Positions 1 through 7,302 of a stretch of DNA of 12,890 bases are shown here, in pieces. The notes beneath the pieces are model-generated. The model searched no databases. It saw only the letters and a program-made list of their open reading frames with translations, and was not told the DNA's origin. The translations under genes and the position numbers were made by a program. How positions within the stretch are numbered: the stretch's first letter is position 1; each line of letters starts with the position of its first letter. Source of the stretch: an uncultured Alistipes sp. (GTDB lineage: Bacteria > Bacteroidota > Bacteroidia > Bacteroidales > Rikenellaceae); assembly GCA_947174575.1 (NCBI GenBank), contig CAMWJM010000009.1, positions 1 to 12,890 on the forward strand, given 5' to 3'.

Positions 1-1
1 C

Positions 2-625
2 GGTTATCATGCGTTGGCGGCCCGCTATGGCGTGGCGCTGGCGGGCGGCGATACGACCCGCTCGGAGAGCGGCATCGCGATCAACGTGACGGCGATCGGC
101 CGGGCCGAAGATCGGCATCTGAAGCGCCGCAGCGCCGCCGAAGCGGGCGATGTACTCTATGCGACGGGGCCGCTGGGGGCCTCGGGAGCGGGGCTGCTCG
201 ACATTCTGGCCGGGCGCTACGATACGCCGCTGGCGGCTGTGCACCGCAATCCCAAGCCCCGGGTGGCGGAGGGCTGCTGGCTGGGCGCACGCGCGGAAGT
301 GCATGCGATGATGGATCTTTCGGACGGGCTGGCGTCGGACGTGCGCCATATCATGGAGCGCTCGGGTGTGGGTGCTGTGCTCGATCTGGAGCGGATACCG
401 GTGGCGGCGGGGGCCGATCTGCAGACGGCGGCGTGCGGCGGCGAGGACTACGAACTGCTGTTCTCGTCGTCGCCGACCGAAGCGGCGCAGCTCGAAGCCG
501 ACTATCGGGCCGCTTTCGGCGAACCGCTGTACGCCGTGGGGCGGATCGTCGAGGGCGACGGCTTGGCGTGGCTGCGCGAGGGTGTGGAAATCCGGTTCGA
601 CTGGCGCGGATTCGAACACTATTGA
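2..625 (+). CDS. thiL: Thiamine-monophosphate kinase, C-terminal part (5' end outside window)
   Basis: ThiL phosphorylates thiamine monophosphate to the active cofactor thiamine diphosphate with ATP, the last step of thiamine cofactor synthesis, in the cytosol. The reading frame is open from the window edge (first full codon at 2), so the N-terminal third or more is missing. The visible 207 residues carry the family hallmarks in order: GGDTT (nt 44-58), DLSDGLASD (314-340) and GGEDYELLF (437-463), the Asp-rich motifs that bind Mg-ATP and substrate in the PurM/ThiL superfamily. The protein ends at a TGA at 623-625. A TTG at 14 is only an internal leucine codon, not a credible start. The gene converges on the septum-protein gene on the other strand. 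The assignment is firm; the full length cannot be judged. Confidence 0.95.
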   Translation, partial: GYHALAARYGVALAGGDTTRSESGIAINVTAIGRAEDRHLKRRSAAEAGDVLYATGPLGASGAGLLDILAGRYDTPLAAVHRNPKPRVAEGCWLGARAEVHAMMDLSDGLASDVRHIMERSGVGAVLDLERIPVAAGADLQTAACGGEDYELLFSSSPTEAAQLEADYRAAFGEPLYAVGRIVEGDGLAWLREGVEIRFDWRGFEHY

Positions 626-670
626 AAAATTCGTTCGGGCGGAAAAGTACCGTGCGACTGCAGCGGTAGG

Positions 671-698
671 GCGAATCGACGTCGGCGAATCGACGTCG
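671..698. repeat. Two perfect tandem copies of a 14-bp unit
   Basis: GCGAATCGACGTCG occurs at 671-684 and again immediately at 685-698, in the 110-bp gap between the convergent thiL and septum-protein genes. A short imperfect hairpin (GGCC, loop TTCA, GGCC at 706-717) follows. Neither has a T-run, so a terminator role is weak. It is probably a small slippage duplication in non-coding DNA. Confidence 0.75.
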
Positions 699-735
699 GT
701 GAAGCGGCCTTCAGGCCTGCCGAAATTTGCCCGGG

Positions 736-1014
736 TTAATCTTCGTCTATGATGTATACGTGCTCGTCGGGGCGTTGCATGCGGAAGTGTTCGCGGGCGT
801 ACTCTTCGAGGTATTCGTCGTAGCGGAGTCGTTCAAGCAGCGTGCTGTCGGCCTCGATCTTGGCTCGGAAGAACTCTTTTTCGCGCTGCAGGGCGTTGAT
901 CTGACGCTTGATCTTCACGGCATGCACGGTGTTGCGCCCCACGATGAAGATCGTGAAGGCGATGATGATCGAAGTAGTAACGATCCAGAATTTCTTGCCG
1001 GTCTGAAGATCCAT
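736..1014 (-). CDS. FtsB/DivIC-family septum formation initiator protein
   Basis: This is a 92-residue bitopic membrane protein of the septum formation initiator family (FtsB in Proteobacteria, DivIC in Firmicutes), which joins FtsL and FtsQ/DivIB in the divisome and helps activate septal wall synthesis. It starts with a short basic cytoplasmic tail (GKK), then one hydrophobic segment at about residues 9-26, a periplasmic coiled coil at about 32-63 rich in Lys, Arg, Glu and Leu, and a conserved-looking tail (YLEEYARE, then an acidic end). Length, topology and tail fit the family well. It is the third gene after hpt and queE on the same strand, 34 nt downstream of queE, so probably cotranscribed. 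I leave the symbol blank because FtsB and DivIC cannot be told apart at this size. Confidence 0.88.
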   Translation of the reverse strand: MDLQTGKKFWIVTTSIIIAFTIFIVGRNTVHAVKIKRQINALQREKEFFRAKIEADSTLLERLRYDEYLEEYAREHFRMQRPDEHVYIIDED

Positions 1015-1048
1015 GGGAAACGAAAGGGCGCTGCTCTTTGCGGCGACG

Positions 1049-1684
1049 TTAGGGGATGTTCATGTATTTGTGCGTCTGGAGCGAGATGTGCCAGCGGGGA
1101 TGCGCCTTGACATACTCGACCACGGCGGGCATGATCCGCTCTGCGACGCTCCATTCGGGCTGCAGAGAGAGCCGGCAGCCGGTGCCGACGCGTGCCGCAT
1201 TGGTCTCGGCCCACTCGAAATCGTCGGGATGTTCGACGACGACTTTCAGTTCGTCGGCCCGGCCGAACGCTTCGTCGAGCGGCGGGCGCTTGCGTTTGGG
1301 CGAGAGGCACACCCAGTCGAACCGCCCGCTGAAAGGGTGCGAACCCGAGGTTTCGAGCAGCACTTCGATGCCTCGTTCGGCGAGTCGGCGGGTCAGGCAG
1401 TCGAGCGGGTAGAGCAGCGGCTCGCCGCCGGTGATCACCGCCGTCCGGGCGCCGCAAGCCTCGATGCGGGCCACGATGTTCTCGACCGGCACAGGGGTGA
1501 AGAGCGCCGGGTTCCAGGCATATTTCGCATCGCACCAGACACACCCCACGTCGCACCCGCCCAGGCGGATGAAGTAGGCGGCCCGGCCGGTGTGGAATCC
1601 TTCGCCCTGAACTGTATAGAAATCCTCGGCCAGAGGCAGCAGACGGCCTCCGTCGAGCATTTCGATATCGGACTGCGACGCCAT
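1049..1684 (-). CDS. queE: 7-carboxy-7-deazaguanine synthase (radical SAM)
   Basis: QueE is a radical SAM enzyme that contracts the ring of 6-carboxy-tetrahydropterin to 7-carboxy-7-deazaguanine, a precursor of queuosine in tRNA. The 211-residue protein has the iron-sulfur motif CxxxCxxC at Cys44, Cys48 and Cys51 (GGCDVGCVWCD), preceded by the typical FYTVQGEG segment at 22-29, and a SAM-binding VITGGEPLLY at 83-92. Length is normal for the family. Its ATG overlaps the hpt stop codon by one base (TAATG), implying translational coupling. Other queuosine genes (queC, queD, queF) are not in the window. The call is secure from the motifs. Confidence 0.95.
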   Translation of the reverse strand: MASQSDIEMLDGGRLLPLAEDFYTVQGEGFHTGRAAYFIRLGGCDVGCVWCDAKYAWNPALFTPVPVENIVARIEACGARTAVITGGEPLLYPLDCLTRRLAERGIEVLLETSGSHPFSGRFDWVCLSPKRKRPPLDEAFGRADELKVVVEHPDDFEWAETNAARVGTGCRLSLQPEWSVAERIMPAVVEYVKAHPRWHISLQTHKYMNIP

Positions 1685-2226
1685 TATTCGGTGACTACGT
1701 AGATGTCCTTGAGGCTGCGGCCCAACTGGTCGTAGTCGAGTCCGTAGCCGACGATGAATTCGTTGCCGATCTCCATGGCGCGGTACTCGATGGGGTAGGA
1801 CTTGCGGTAGGAGCCGGGCTTGAAAAAGAGCGTGCAGACGGCGATCGAGGCCGGTTTGCGGGCTTCGAGGTCGCGGATCATGTGCTCGATCGACTCGCCC
1901 GTGTCCACGATGTCCTCGACCACGATCACGTGGCGCCCCTCGATAGAGCCGTTGAGTCCCAGGAGGCTCTTGACCTGACCGGTCGAAGCTACGCCCTCGT
2001 AGGACGAGAGCTTCACGAACGAAAGCTCGTTATTGAATTCGATCTTCTTGATCAGATCGCTCATGAACATGAACGACCCGTTGAGCACGCCGACGAACAA
2101 CGGGGTCTCCTTGTCGGCGTAATCGTGGTTGATGCGCTGCGCAACGGCGCTGACGGCCTCGTCGATCTTCTCGGCGGGGATCATGATGCGGAACTTTTTG
2201 TCGTGAAGCTGGATGATCTCCTTCAT
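1684..2226 (-). CDS. hpt: Hypoxanthine phosphoribosyltransferase
   Basis: This purine salvage enzyme joins hypoxanthine (and usually guanine) to PRPP to give IMP/GMP in the cytosol. The 180-residue protein carries the PRPP-binding signature VIVVEDIVDTG at residues 100-110, with the two acidic residues before the DTG loop, and an N-terminal GVLNGSFMFMSDL segment at 46-58 that matches the family's conserved loop. Length is typical. The ATG at 2224-2226 is chosen because the sequence begins at the usual family start and a promoter-like box lies just upstream. It is the first gene of an operon with queE and the septum protein. Both hpt and queE belong to purine/GTP metabolism broadly, but the link may be incidental. 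Confidence 0.95.
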   Translation of the reverse strand: MKEIIQLHDKKFRIMIPAEKIDEAVSAVAQRINHDYADKETPLFVGVLNGSFMFMSDLIKKIEFNNELSFVKLSSYEGVASTGQVKSLLGLNGSIEGRHVIVVEDIVDTGESIEHMIRDLEARKPASIAVCTLFFKPGSYRKSYPIEYRAMEIGNEFIVGYGLDYDQLGRSLKDIYVVTE

Positions 2227-2255
2227 GGGGTAGCAAACGGATAGTTTTATAGATG

Positions 2256-2263
2256 CAAAAATA
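2256..2263 (-). promoter_or_regulatory. Candidate -7 promoter box for hpt operon
   Basis: On the minus strand this reads TATTTTTG, a full match to the Bacteroidota -7 consensus TAnnTTTG, 29 nt before the hpt start codon. I do not see a convincing TTTG -33 element at the expected 19-21 nt spacing, so the call rests on the -7 box and its position. Confidence 0.5.
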
Positions 2264-2470
2264 ACGATTTAGACCCAGAAAAGAACGATCCGCGGAAAAT
2301 AAATTTCATAGAGTGCGTCGGAAATCGGCGACATGCCGCTGTCCGCCACGACGGGCGACGAAAGCGAAACAGGGAATTCGCGGGGGCGATCGTGGTAGGG
2401 CCGGCGGCGATCGCGGTGCGGCGGCATAGAATTTTCGGGTGCGGGTGCCCGGAATTCGCCCGATTTGCGC

Positions 2471-2478
2471 TATCTTTG
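2471..2478 (+). promoter_or_regulatory. Candidate -7 promoter box for aroQ-pyk-flippase operon
   Basis: The octamer TATCTTTG matches the Bacteroidota -7 consensus TAnnTTTG and lies 93 nt before the aroQ ATG. No clear TTTG occurs 19-21 nt upstream. The inferred transcript would begin at about 2484, inside or next to a 7-bp GC-rich stem (2481-2504), giving a leader of about 85-90 nt with a 5' hairpin. Confidence 0.5.
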
Positions 2479-2571
2479 CGGCGCGGAACCGTGCGGCTCC
2501 GCGCGGACGGAGCGAAGAGCCGAACCGAACTCGTTCGGGGGATGCCGAGACGGAAAAATCTGCATGGAATT

Positions 2572-2997
2572 ATGGAAATATTGATTCTCAACGGCCCCAA
2601 CCTCAATTTGCAGGGGCGGCGGGATGCCGATGTCTACGGTACGCAGACGTTCGACGAGTTGCTGGAGCGGTTGCGGAAAACCTATCCGCAGGTGGCGTTC
2701 GGCTACTTCCAGTCGAACGTGGAGGGCGAATTGATCGACGCCCTGCAGCGGGCCGAGGGGCGCTGCGACGGCGTGGTGCTCAATGCGGGCGGCTATACCC
2801 ACACTTCGGTGGCGCTGCGCGATGCGGTGTCGGCCGTCGCGGTGCCGGTGGTGGAGGTGCACATCTCGTCGATCCTGGCACGCGAGGAGTTCCGCCGGGT
2901 GTCGCTGTTGGCGCCGGTGGTCGTGGGGTCGATCATGGGCTTCGGCCTGGAGTCGTATCGGTTGGGCGTGGAAGCGCTGCTGGGACGGCGGAAATAG
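2572..2997 (+). CDS. aroQ: 3-dehydroquinate dehydratase, type II
   Basis: This enzyme dehydrates 3-dehydroquinate to 3-dehydroshikimate, the third step of the shikimate pathway to aromatic amino acids. The 141-residue protein begins directly with the family opening (ILNGPNLNL, residues 4-12) and keeps the expected catalytic and binding residues: Arg17, Tyr22, Asn71 and His77 (NAGGYTHTS), Asp84, His97 (VEVHISS) and Arg108. The QSNHEGE motif of many homologues reads QSNVEGE here. The frame is open well upstream, but the ATG at 2572 is the right start because the family begins exactly there and the upstream residues are unrelated. pyk follows after 45 nt, so cotranscription is likely. Type II enzymes are small dodecamers of 140-150 residues, matching this length. 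Confidence 0.96.
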   Translation: MEILILNGPNLNLQGRRDADVYGTQTFDELLERLRKTYPQVAFGYFQSNVEGELIDALQRAEGRCDGVVLNAGGYTHTSVALRDAVSAVAVPVVEVHISSILAREEFRRVSLLAPVVVGSIMGFGLESYRLGVEALLGRRK

Positions 2998-3042
2998 ATT
3001 TTTGAACAAAGAGCAATTAGGTTATCGAGTAGTTAGGTTATT

Positions 3043-4509
3043 ATGAATCGGATGAAAAAAACGAAGATCGTGGCCACGATGTCGGATCTGCGCTGCACCG
3101 AGGAGTTCGTGCGCGCTTTGGTCGACGCGGGCATGGATGTGGTGCGCATCAATTCGGCGCATGTCACTTTGGAGGGCGCCACGCGCATCGTGGAGACGGT
3201 GCACCGGGTCGACCCGGCCATTCCGGTGATGATCGACACCAAAGGCCCCGAAATCAGGGTCACGACCCTCGCGCCGGACTGCGGCGAGCGGATCGAGTAC
3301 AAGGCGGGCGAGCGGGTGGCGGTGCGCGGCTCGGACGGCTCGGATTTTACGACGCGCGAGGTGGTTTATATGAATGTGCCGGGCATCGTGGCCGACATTC
3401 CCGAGGGCGCGCGGATGCTCATCGCCGACGGCGAAGTGGAGCTGCGCGTGGTGGAGAAGCGCGACACAGAGTTGATCTGCGAATTCGCGGGCGACGGCGC
3501 GCTGCGCTCGCGCAAGAGCGTGAATGTGCCGGGCGTGTCGATCGATCTGCCGTCGGTGACCGAGAAAGACCGCCGGTTCATCGAGTGGGCGATCGCCCAC
3601 GACGTGGATTTCATCGCCCACTCGTTCGTGCGCAGCGTACGCGATCTGGAGGCGGTGCAGGCGATCCTCGATATACACGGCAGCCCGATCAAGATCGTTT
3701 CGAAGATCGAGAACCAGGAGGGGCTGGACAATATCGACCAGATCATCGAGGCGTCGTACGGCATCATGGTGGCGCGCGGCGACCTGGGGGTGGAGCTGCC
3801 CGCAGAGGCGATCCCCAACACGCAGCGCCGCATCGTGGAGAAGTGCATCGCGGCCAAGCGTCCGGTGATCATCGCCACGCAGATGCTCTATTCGATGGTG
3901 CATAGCCCGCGGCCTACGCGTGCCGAGGTGAGCGACGTGGCCAGCGCGATTTACGAGCGGGTCGACGCCGTGATGTTGAGCGACGAAACGGCCGTGGGCG
4001 ACTACCCGGCCGAAGCGGTGGCGACGATGGCCCGCATCGCGCGGGAGATCGAGCGCGACGAGACCCATTTCAAACCCATGATCGACATCAACATGGTGTC
4101 GGTGAACCACGAAATCACGGCTCAGCTGGCCCGTTCGGCCGTGCGGGCGTCGACCAACCTGCCGATCCGCTATGTGGTGCTCGACACCAAGACGGGGCGC
4201 ACGGGCCGCTATCTGGCGGCGTTCCGCGGTCGCAATACCGTCGTGGCTGTCTGCTACCAGTTGCATGCGCAGCGGATTCTGGCGCTTTCGTACGGCGTGG
4301 TGCCGATCCTGCGCAAACAGGAGCTGTGCGATCGCTACCACTTCCTGGTCGATGCCATGGAGGTGATCGAGCAGAGCGACCGTCTGGCGGAGAGCGATCT
4401 GCTGGCGATCGTGGGCGGCAGCTTCGGGCCGGACGGCGGAGCTTCGTATGTGGAGATCGCCGACGTGAAACGCATCCGCGAGCGCAACGAACAGGGACGC
4501 AACAGCTGA
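3043..4509 (+). CDS. pyk: Pyruvate kinase
   Basis: Pyruvate kinase transfers phosphate from phosphoenolpyruvate to ADP, the final ATP-forming step of glycolysis. The 488-residue protein is full length. Visible features: the N-terminal barrel strand KTKIVATMSD; Arg35 and Asn37 in RINSAH; IDTKGPEIR at 64-72; a B domain at about 68-160; the signature IKIVSKIENQEG with catalytic Lys221 and metal ligand Glu223; MVARGDLG with metal ligand Asp247; Thr279 in ATQML; and a C-terminal domain from about 350. One potassium ligand of classical enzymes, the Ser of RxNFSH, is Ala39 here, while Glu70, a marker of potassium dependence, is kept. An alternative start is Met4 (nt 3052). The gene sits between aroQ (45 nt upstream) and the flippase gene (7 nt downstream). 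Confidence 0.97.
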   Translation: MNRMKKTKIVATMSDLRCTEEFVRALVDAGMDVVRINSAHVTLEGATRIVETVHRVDPAIPVMIDTKGPEIRVTTLAPDCGERIEYKAGERVAVRGSDGSDFTTREVVYMNVPGIVADIPEGARMLIADGEVELRVVEKRDTELICEFAGDGALRSRKSVNVPGVSIDLPSVTEKDRRFIEWAIAHDVDFIAHSFVRSVRDLEAVQAILDIHGSPIKIVSKIENQEGLDNIDQIIEASYGIMVARGDLGVELPAEAIPNTQRRIVEKCIAAKRPVIIATQMLYSMVHSPRPTRAEVSDVASAIYERVDAVMLSDETAVGDYPAEAVATMARIAREIERDETHFKPMIDINMVSVNHEITAQLARSAVRASTNLPIRYVVLDTKTGRTGRYLAAFRGRNTVVAVCYQLHAQRILALSYGVVPILRKQELCDRYHFLVDAMEVIEQSDRLAESDLLAIVGGSFGPDGGASYVEIADVKRIRERNEQGRNS

Positions 4510-4516
4510 CCGGGGT

Positions 4517-5959
4517 GTGGCGGGCGAGCTGAAAGATAAGGTGACGCGCGGCGTGGCGTGGTCGATCGGCGAGAAGATCGGCACGATGCTCCTGCAAATG
4601 GGAGTGTCGATCGTGGTGCTGCGTCTGTTGATGCCGGAGGATTTCGGCGTCGTGGCGGTGCTGACGGCTTTCGCCGCGTTCGCGTTAGTGGTGGTGGACA
4701 GCGGTTTTTCGCAGACGCTGATCCGCAAGGCCGACCCCACGGCCGAGGAGTACAAGGCGGTGTTCCTGTTCAATCTGGGCGTGTCGGCGGCGCTCTATGT
4801 GCTGCTCGTGGCGCTGGCCCCCGTGGCTGCGCGCTATTATGACATGCCGGTCATCGCGCAGATCGCGCCGGTCTTTTTTCTGCTGGTGCCGGTCAATGCA
4901 CTGTGCGTCATTCAGAATACGATTTTCACGCGCCGGTTCCGTTTCGCGCTGCTCTCGAAAGCGACGTTTCTGTCATCGCTGGCGAGCGGCTGCGCGGCTG
5001 TGGCGCTGGCGCTGGCCGGGTGCGGCGTGTGGAGTTTGGTGGCGCAACGGGTGCTGCAGATGGGGGTGCGGGCCGCGCTGCTGTGGCGGGCGAGCGACTG
5101 GCGGCCCCGGGCGGCGACGAAGTGGAATGCCGCGGCGCTGCGGGCGATGATGCCCTACAGTTTCAGCTTGCTGGCGACGGATCTCATCTCGTCGGTCTAC
5201 AACAAGGTGCCGCAGCTTTTCATCGGCAAGCTCCATGCGGCCGATACGTTGGGATTCTTCGACCAAGCGCTCAAACTCAAGGATTTGCCGGTCGCGTCGA
5301 CCATGACCGCCGTGCAGGGCGTGACGTTTCCGGCGCTCTCGAAGATCGCCTCCGACGAACGCAAGTTCGCCGAGAGCTATCGCCAGGTGGCGATGGTGGT
5401 GGCCTATGCGCTGTTTCCGATGATGCTGGGCCTTTCGGCCGTGGCGCACGACATGTTCGAAGTGCTGCTGGGCGAGAAGTGGATGCCCACGGTGCCCTAT
5501 TTCGAGGCGATCTGCCTGACGGGGCTGTTCTATCCCGTGGCGATGGTGGCCTACAACGTGATGAAGGTCAAGTGCGAAGGGCCGACGATCGTGCGGCTGG
5601 AGGTGGCGAAAAAGATCGTGATGACGGCGATTCTGGCGGTGACGATCCCCCGCAGCGTGCAGGCGGTGGTGTGGGGACTGGTGCTCTTCTCGGCCTGCGA
5701 AATGGCGGTCAACGTGTGGGCGACGCTTCGCTGCACGGCCCTCACGGCCCGGCGGCTGGTGCGTACGCTGCTGCCTGTGGCGCTTGCGGCCGGGACAATG
5801 TATGCGGCGGTGCGGGCTACGGCGCTGGTGTTGCCCGGCGATGCGCTGCTGCGGTTGGCGGCGGAAATAGGGGTCGGTGTGGCGGTCTATGCGGCGCTGT
5901 CGGCACTGTTCCGTTTAGAGGCGTTCGGCAAAGTCGTGGCGATCGTGCGCCGACGGTGA
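4517..5959 (+). CDS. Polysaccharide flippase / lipopolysaccharide biosynthesis protein, MOP superfamily (Wzx-like)
   Basis: This 480-residue polytopic membrane protein resembles the WzxC/TuaB-type branch of the polysaccharide transporters, which flip lipid-linked sugar units across the inner membrane. After an amphipathic start (LKDKVTRGVAWS) come roughly 12-14 hydrophobic segments; the first four lie at about residues 15-37, 42-62, 80-103 and 112-132. The family-typical LMPEDFGVVAV loop (38-48) and DSGFSQTLIRK (61-71) are clear. The start is GTG, only 7 nt after the pyk stop, and no better ATG precedes the conserved N-terminus, so translation probably depends on read-through from pyk. No glycosyltransferases or other polysaccharide genes are nearby, so the substrate is unknown. 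The family is confident; the exact function is inferred. Confidence 0.88.
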   Translation: MAGELKDKVTRGVAWSIGEKIGTMLLQMGVSIVVLRLLMPEDFGVVAVLTAFAAFALVVVDSGFSQTLIRKADPTAEEYKAVFLFNLGVSAALYVLLVALAPVAARYYDMPVIAQIAPVFFLLVPVNALCVIQNTIFTRRFRFALLSKATFLSSLASGCAAVALALAGCGVWSLVAQRVLQMGVRAALLWRASDWRPRAATKWNAAALRAMMPYSFSLLATDLISSVYNKVPQLFIGKLHAADTLGFFDQALKLKDLPVASTMTAVQGVTFPALSKIASDERKFAESYRQVAMVVAYALFPMMLGLSAVAHDMFEVLLGEKWMPTVPYFEAICLTGLFYPVAMVAYNVMKVKCEGPTIVRLEVAKKIVMTAILAVTIPRSVQAVVWGLVLFSACEMAVNVWATLRCTALTARRLVRTLLPVALAAGTMYAAVRATALVLPGDALLRLAAEIGVGVAVYAALSALFRLEAFGKVVAIVRRR

Positions 5960-5997
5960 GCATGCCGAAAACCGGGCGTCGGCAGGAAAGCGACCAT

Positions 5998-6037
5998 AAA
6001 AAAATATATAGAGGGAGAACTTGTCGGTTCTCCCTCT
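5998..6037 (-). terminator. Strong intrinsic terminator for the ackA-ptb-buk strand, likely bidirectional
   Basis: A perfect 11-bp inverted repeat, AGAGGGAGAAC (6010-6020) and GTTCTCCCTCT (6027-6037), encloses a 6-nt loop. On the minus strand the stem is followed by TATATA and then seven T residues (6004 down to 5998), a textbook intrinsic terminator 53 nt past the buk stop. On the plus strand it is followed by GTTTGTGTG, a weaker U-rich tail, so it may also stop the flippase transcript. Confidence 0.88.
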
Positions 6038-6090
6038 GTTTGTGTGTCGCACCGGTCGGCGCGGAGACTCGCGGCGAATCCGCTCGCCGA

Positions 6091-7158
6091 TTATTCGTAG
6101 ACTTTGGGCGCGACGATGCCCCGCAAAACGACCAGCGCGTTGAGCGCCAGCGCCTCCAGCTCGTTTTCGCCGGGATAGACGGTGATGGGCGCGATGAACG
6201 AACACCGCCGGCGGATGGCTTCGACGATCGGTTCGTTGTAGGCGATGCCGCCCGTGAGCAGGATGCCGTCGACCTCGCCGGCCAAGGCTGCGGCCATGGC
6301 GCCGATCTGTTTGGAGATGTTGTAGCACATGGCGTCGAGTACCTTGCGGGCACGCTGGTCGCCCTGCTCGATGCGTTCCATGACCTGAATGACCGAATTG
6401 GTGCCCAGCAATGCGACCAAACCGCCCTTGCTCGAAACGAACTTAAGCAACTCTTCTTTGGTATATTGTCCAGAAAAACATGTCTTTATCAACTCGGCCG
6501 ACGGGATGTTGCCGGCCCGGTCGGGTGCGAACGGCCCGTCGCCGTCGAGGGCGTTGTTGACGTCGACGATACGGCCCCGGCAATGCGCCGCGACGGAGAT
6601 GCCGCCGCCCATATGGGCGACGATCAGGTTCGATCGTTCGTAGATTTTTCCCGCTTTCTCGCAGTGCAGCCGTGCTATGGCTTTCTGGTTGAGGGCATGG
6701 AAGATCGGCTTGCGCGGACACATGGGCATGCCGGTGATGCGGGCCACATCGTCCATCTCGTCGACTACGGGCGGGTCGGCGATGTAGGCTTTGACCTTGG
6801 CCATGTGGGCGATCTGCGCGGCGAGCAGCCCTCCGAGGTTGCAGGCGTGGCGCATCTGGGCGTGACGCAGGTCGTAGCGCATGCGCGAATTGACCTCGTA
6901 GACGCCTGCCGTGACAGGGTGGATGAGGCCCCCGCGGCCGATGACGACCGACAGTTCGCCGATGTCGAACCCGTTGTCGCGGAGCATGGAGAGGATCAAC
7001 CCGCGGCGCCAGTCGAGCTGGTCGATGACGTCGGCGAAGCGCGACACCTCCTCGGTGGAGTGCCGCAGGGTGGATTCCAACAAAGGCCGCTCCTCCTCGT
7101 AGAGGGCGACTTTCGTGGAGGTGGAGCCGGGATTTATAGCCAGAATCTTATAGCTCAT
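6091..7158 (-). CDS. buk: Butyrate kinase
   Basis: Butyrate kinase converts butyryl-phosphate plus ADP to butyrate plus ATP; relatives also take branched-chain acyl-phosphates such as isobutyryl-phosphate. The 355-residue length fits the family. It belongs to the acetate/butyrate kinase branch of the ASKHA fold: a first phosphate-binding loop INPGSTSTK at residues 8-16, GRGGLIHPV at 74-82, an HMGGGIS loop at 182-188 and an LTGGIAYN segment near the C-terminus. The N-terminal STSTK and the shorter length separate it from AckA, which has the NCGSSSIK form in this window. It is the last gene of the strand, after ptb and before a strong terminator. The physiological substrate (butyrate or branched-chain acids) cannot be read from sequence. 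Confidence 0.95.
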   Translation of the reverse strand: MSYKILAINPGSTSTKVALYEEERPLLESTLRHSTEEVSRFADVIDQLDWRRGLILSMLRDNGFDIGELSVVIGRGGLIHPVTAGVYEVNSRMRYDLRHAQMRHACNLGGLLAAQIAHMAKVKAYIADPPVVDEMDDVARITGMPMCPRKPIFHALNQKAIARLHCEKAGKIYERSNLIVAHMGGGISVAAHCRGRIVDVNNALDGDGPFAPDRAGNIPSAELIKTCFSGQYTKEELLKFVSSKGGLVALLGTNSVIQVMERIEQGDQRARKVLDAMCYNISKQIGAMAAALAGEVDGILLTGGIAYNEPIVEAIRRRCSFIAPITVYPGENELEALALNALVVLRGIVAPKVYE

Positions 7159-7253
7159 AAAAAGGTCTCGGTTCGGTTTGGGGCGGATGCCGGATCGGGG
7201 TGCAGCCCAGCGCGTGGTGTGCGCCGTCGCAGCCGCCGGCAGGTCTCCGCCTT

Positions 7254-7280
7254 GCGCCCGCTCTTCGAAAGGGCGGGCGC
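7254..7280 (-). other. Intercistronic hairpin between ptb and buk
   Basis: A perfect 8-bp GC stem, GCGCCCGC (7254-7261) with GCGGGCGC (7273-7280), has an internal CTT/AAG pairing on the minus strand after one mismatch. It lies in the 144-nt gap just after the ptb stop codon. No T-run follows on the minus strand, so it is more likely an mRNA-stabilising or attenuating structure than a full terminator. Confidence 0.6.
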
Positions 7281-7302
7281 GGCGAAGTCCGGGGTTGTCG
7301 TT

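Larger units (their letters stand above)
2227..2571. other. Divergent intergenic region between hpt and aroQ (345 bp)
   Basis: There is no credible gene here. The region holds the hpt -7 box at its left end and an aroQ -7 box at 2471-2478, followed by a GC-rich hairpin in the aroQ leader (GCGCGGA at 2481-2487 with TCCGCGC at 2498-2504). The middle, about 2290-2460, shows nothing I can name. Open frames running through it have Arg/Pro/Ser-rich composition typical of shadow frames in GC-rich DNA. Confidence 0.7.

Noticed and set aside
2247..2606. Possible small gene on the minus strand between hpt and aroQ
   Set aside because: It is Arg/Ser/Pro-rich with no family resemblance, and it overlaps the promoter boxes and the start of aroQ.
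3022..4773. A 583-codon minus-strand frame opposite pyk
   Set aside because: It is His/Arg/Asp-rich and is the antisense of a clear full-length pyruvate kinase with every catalytic motif.
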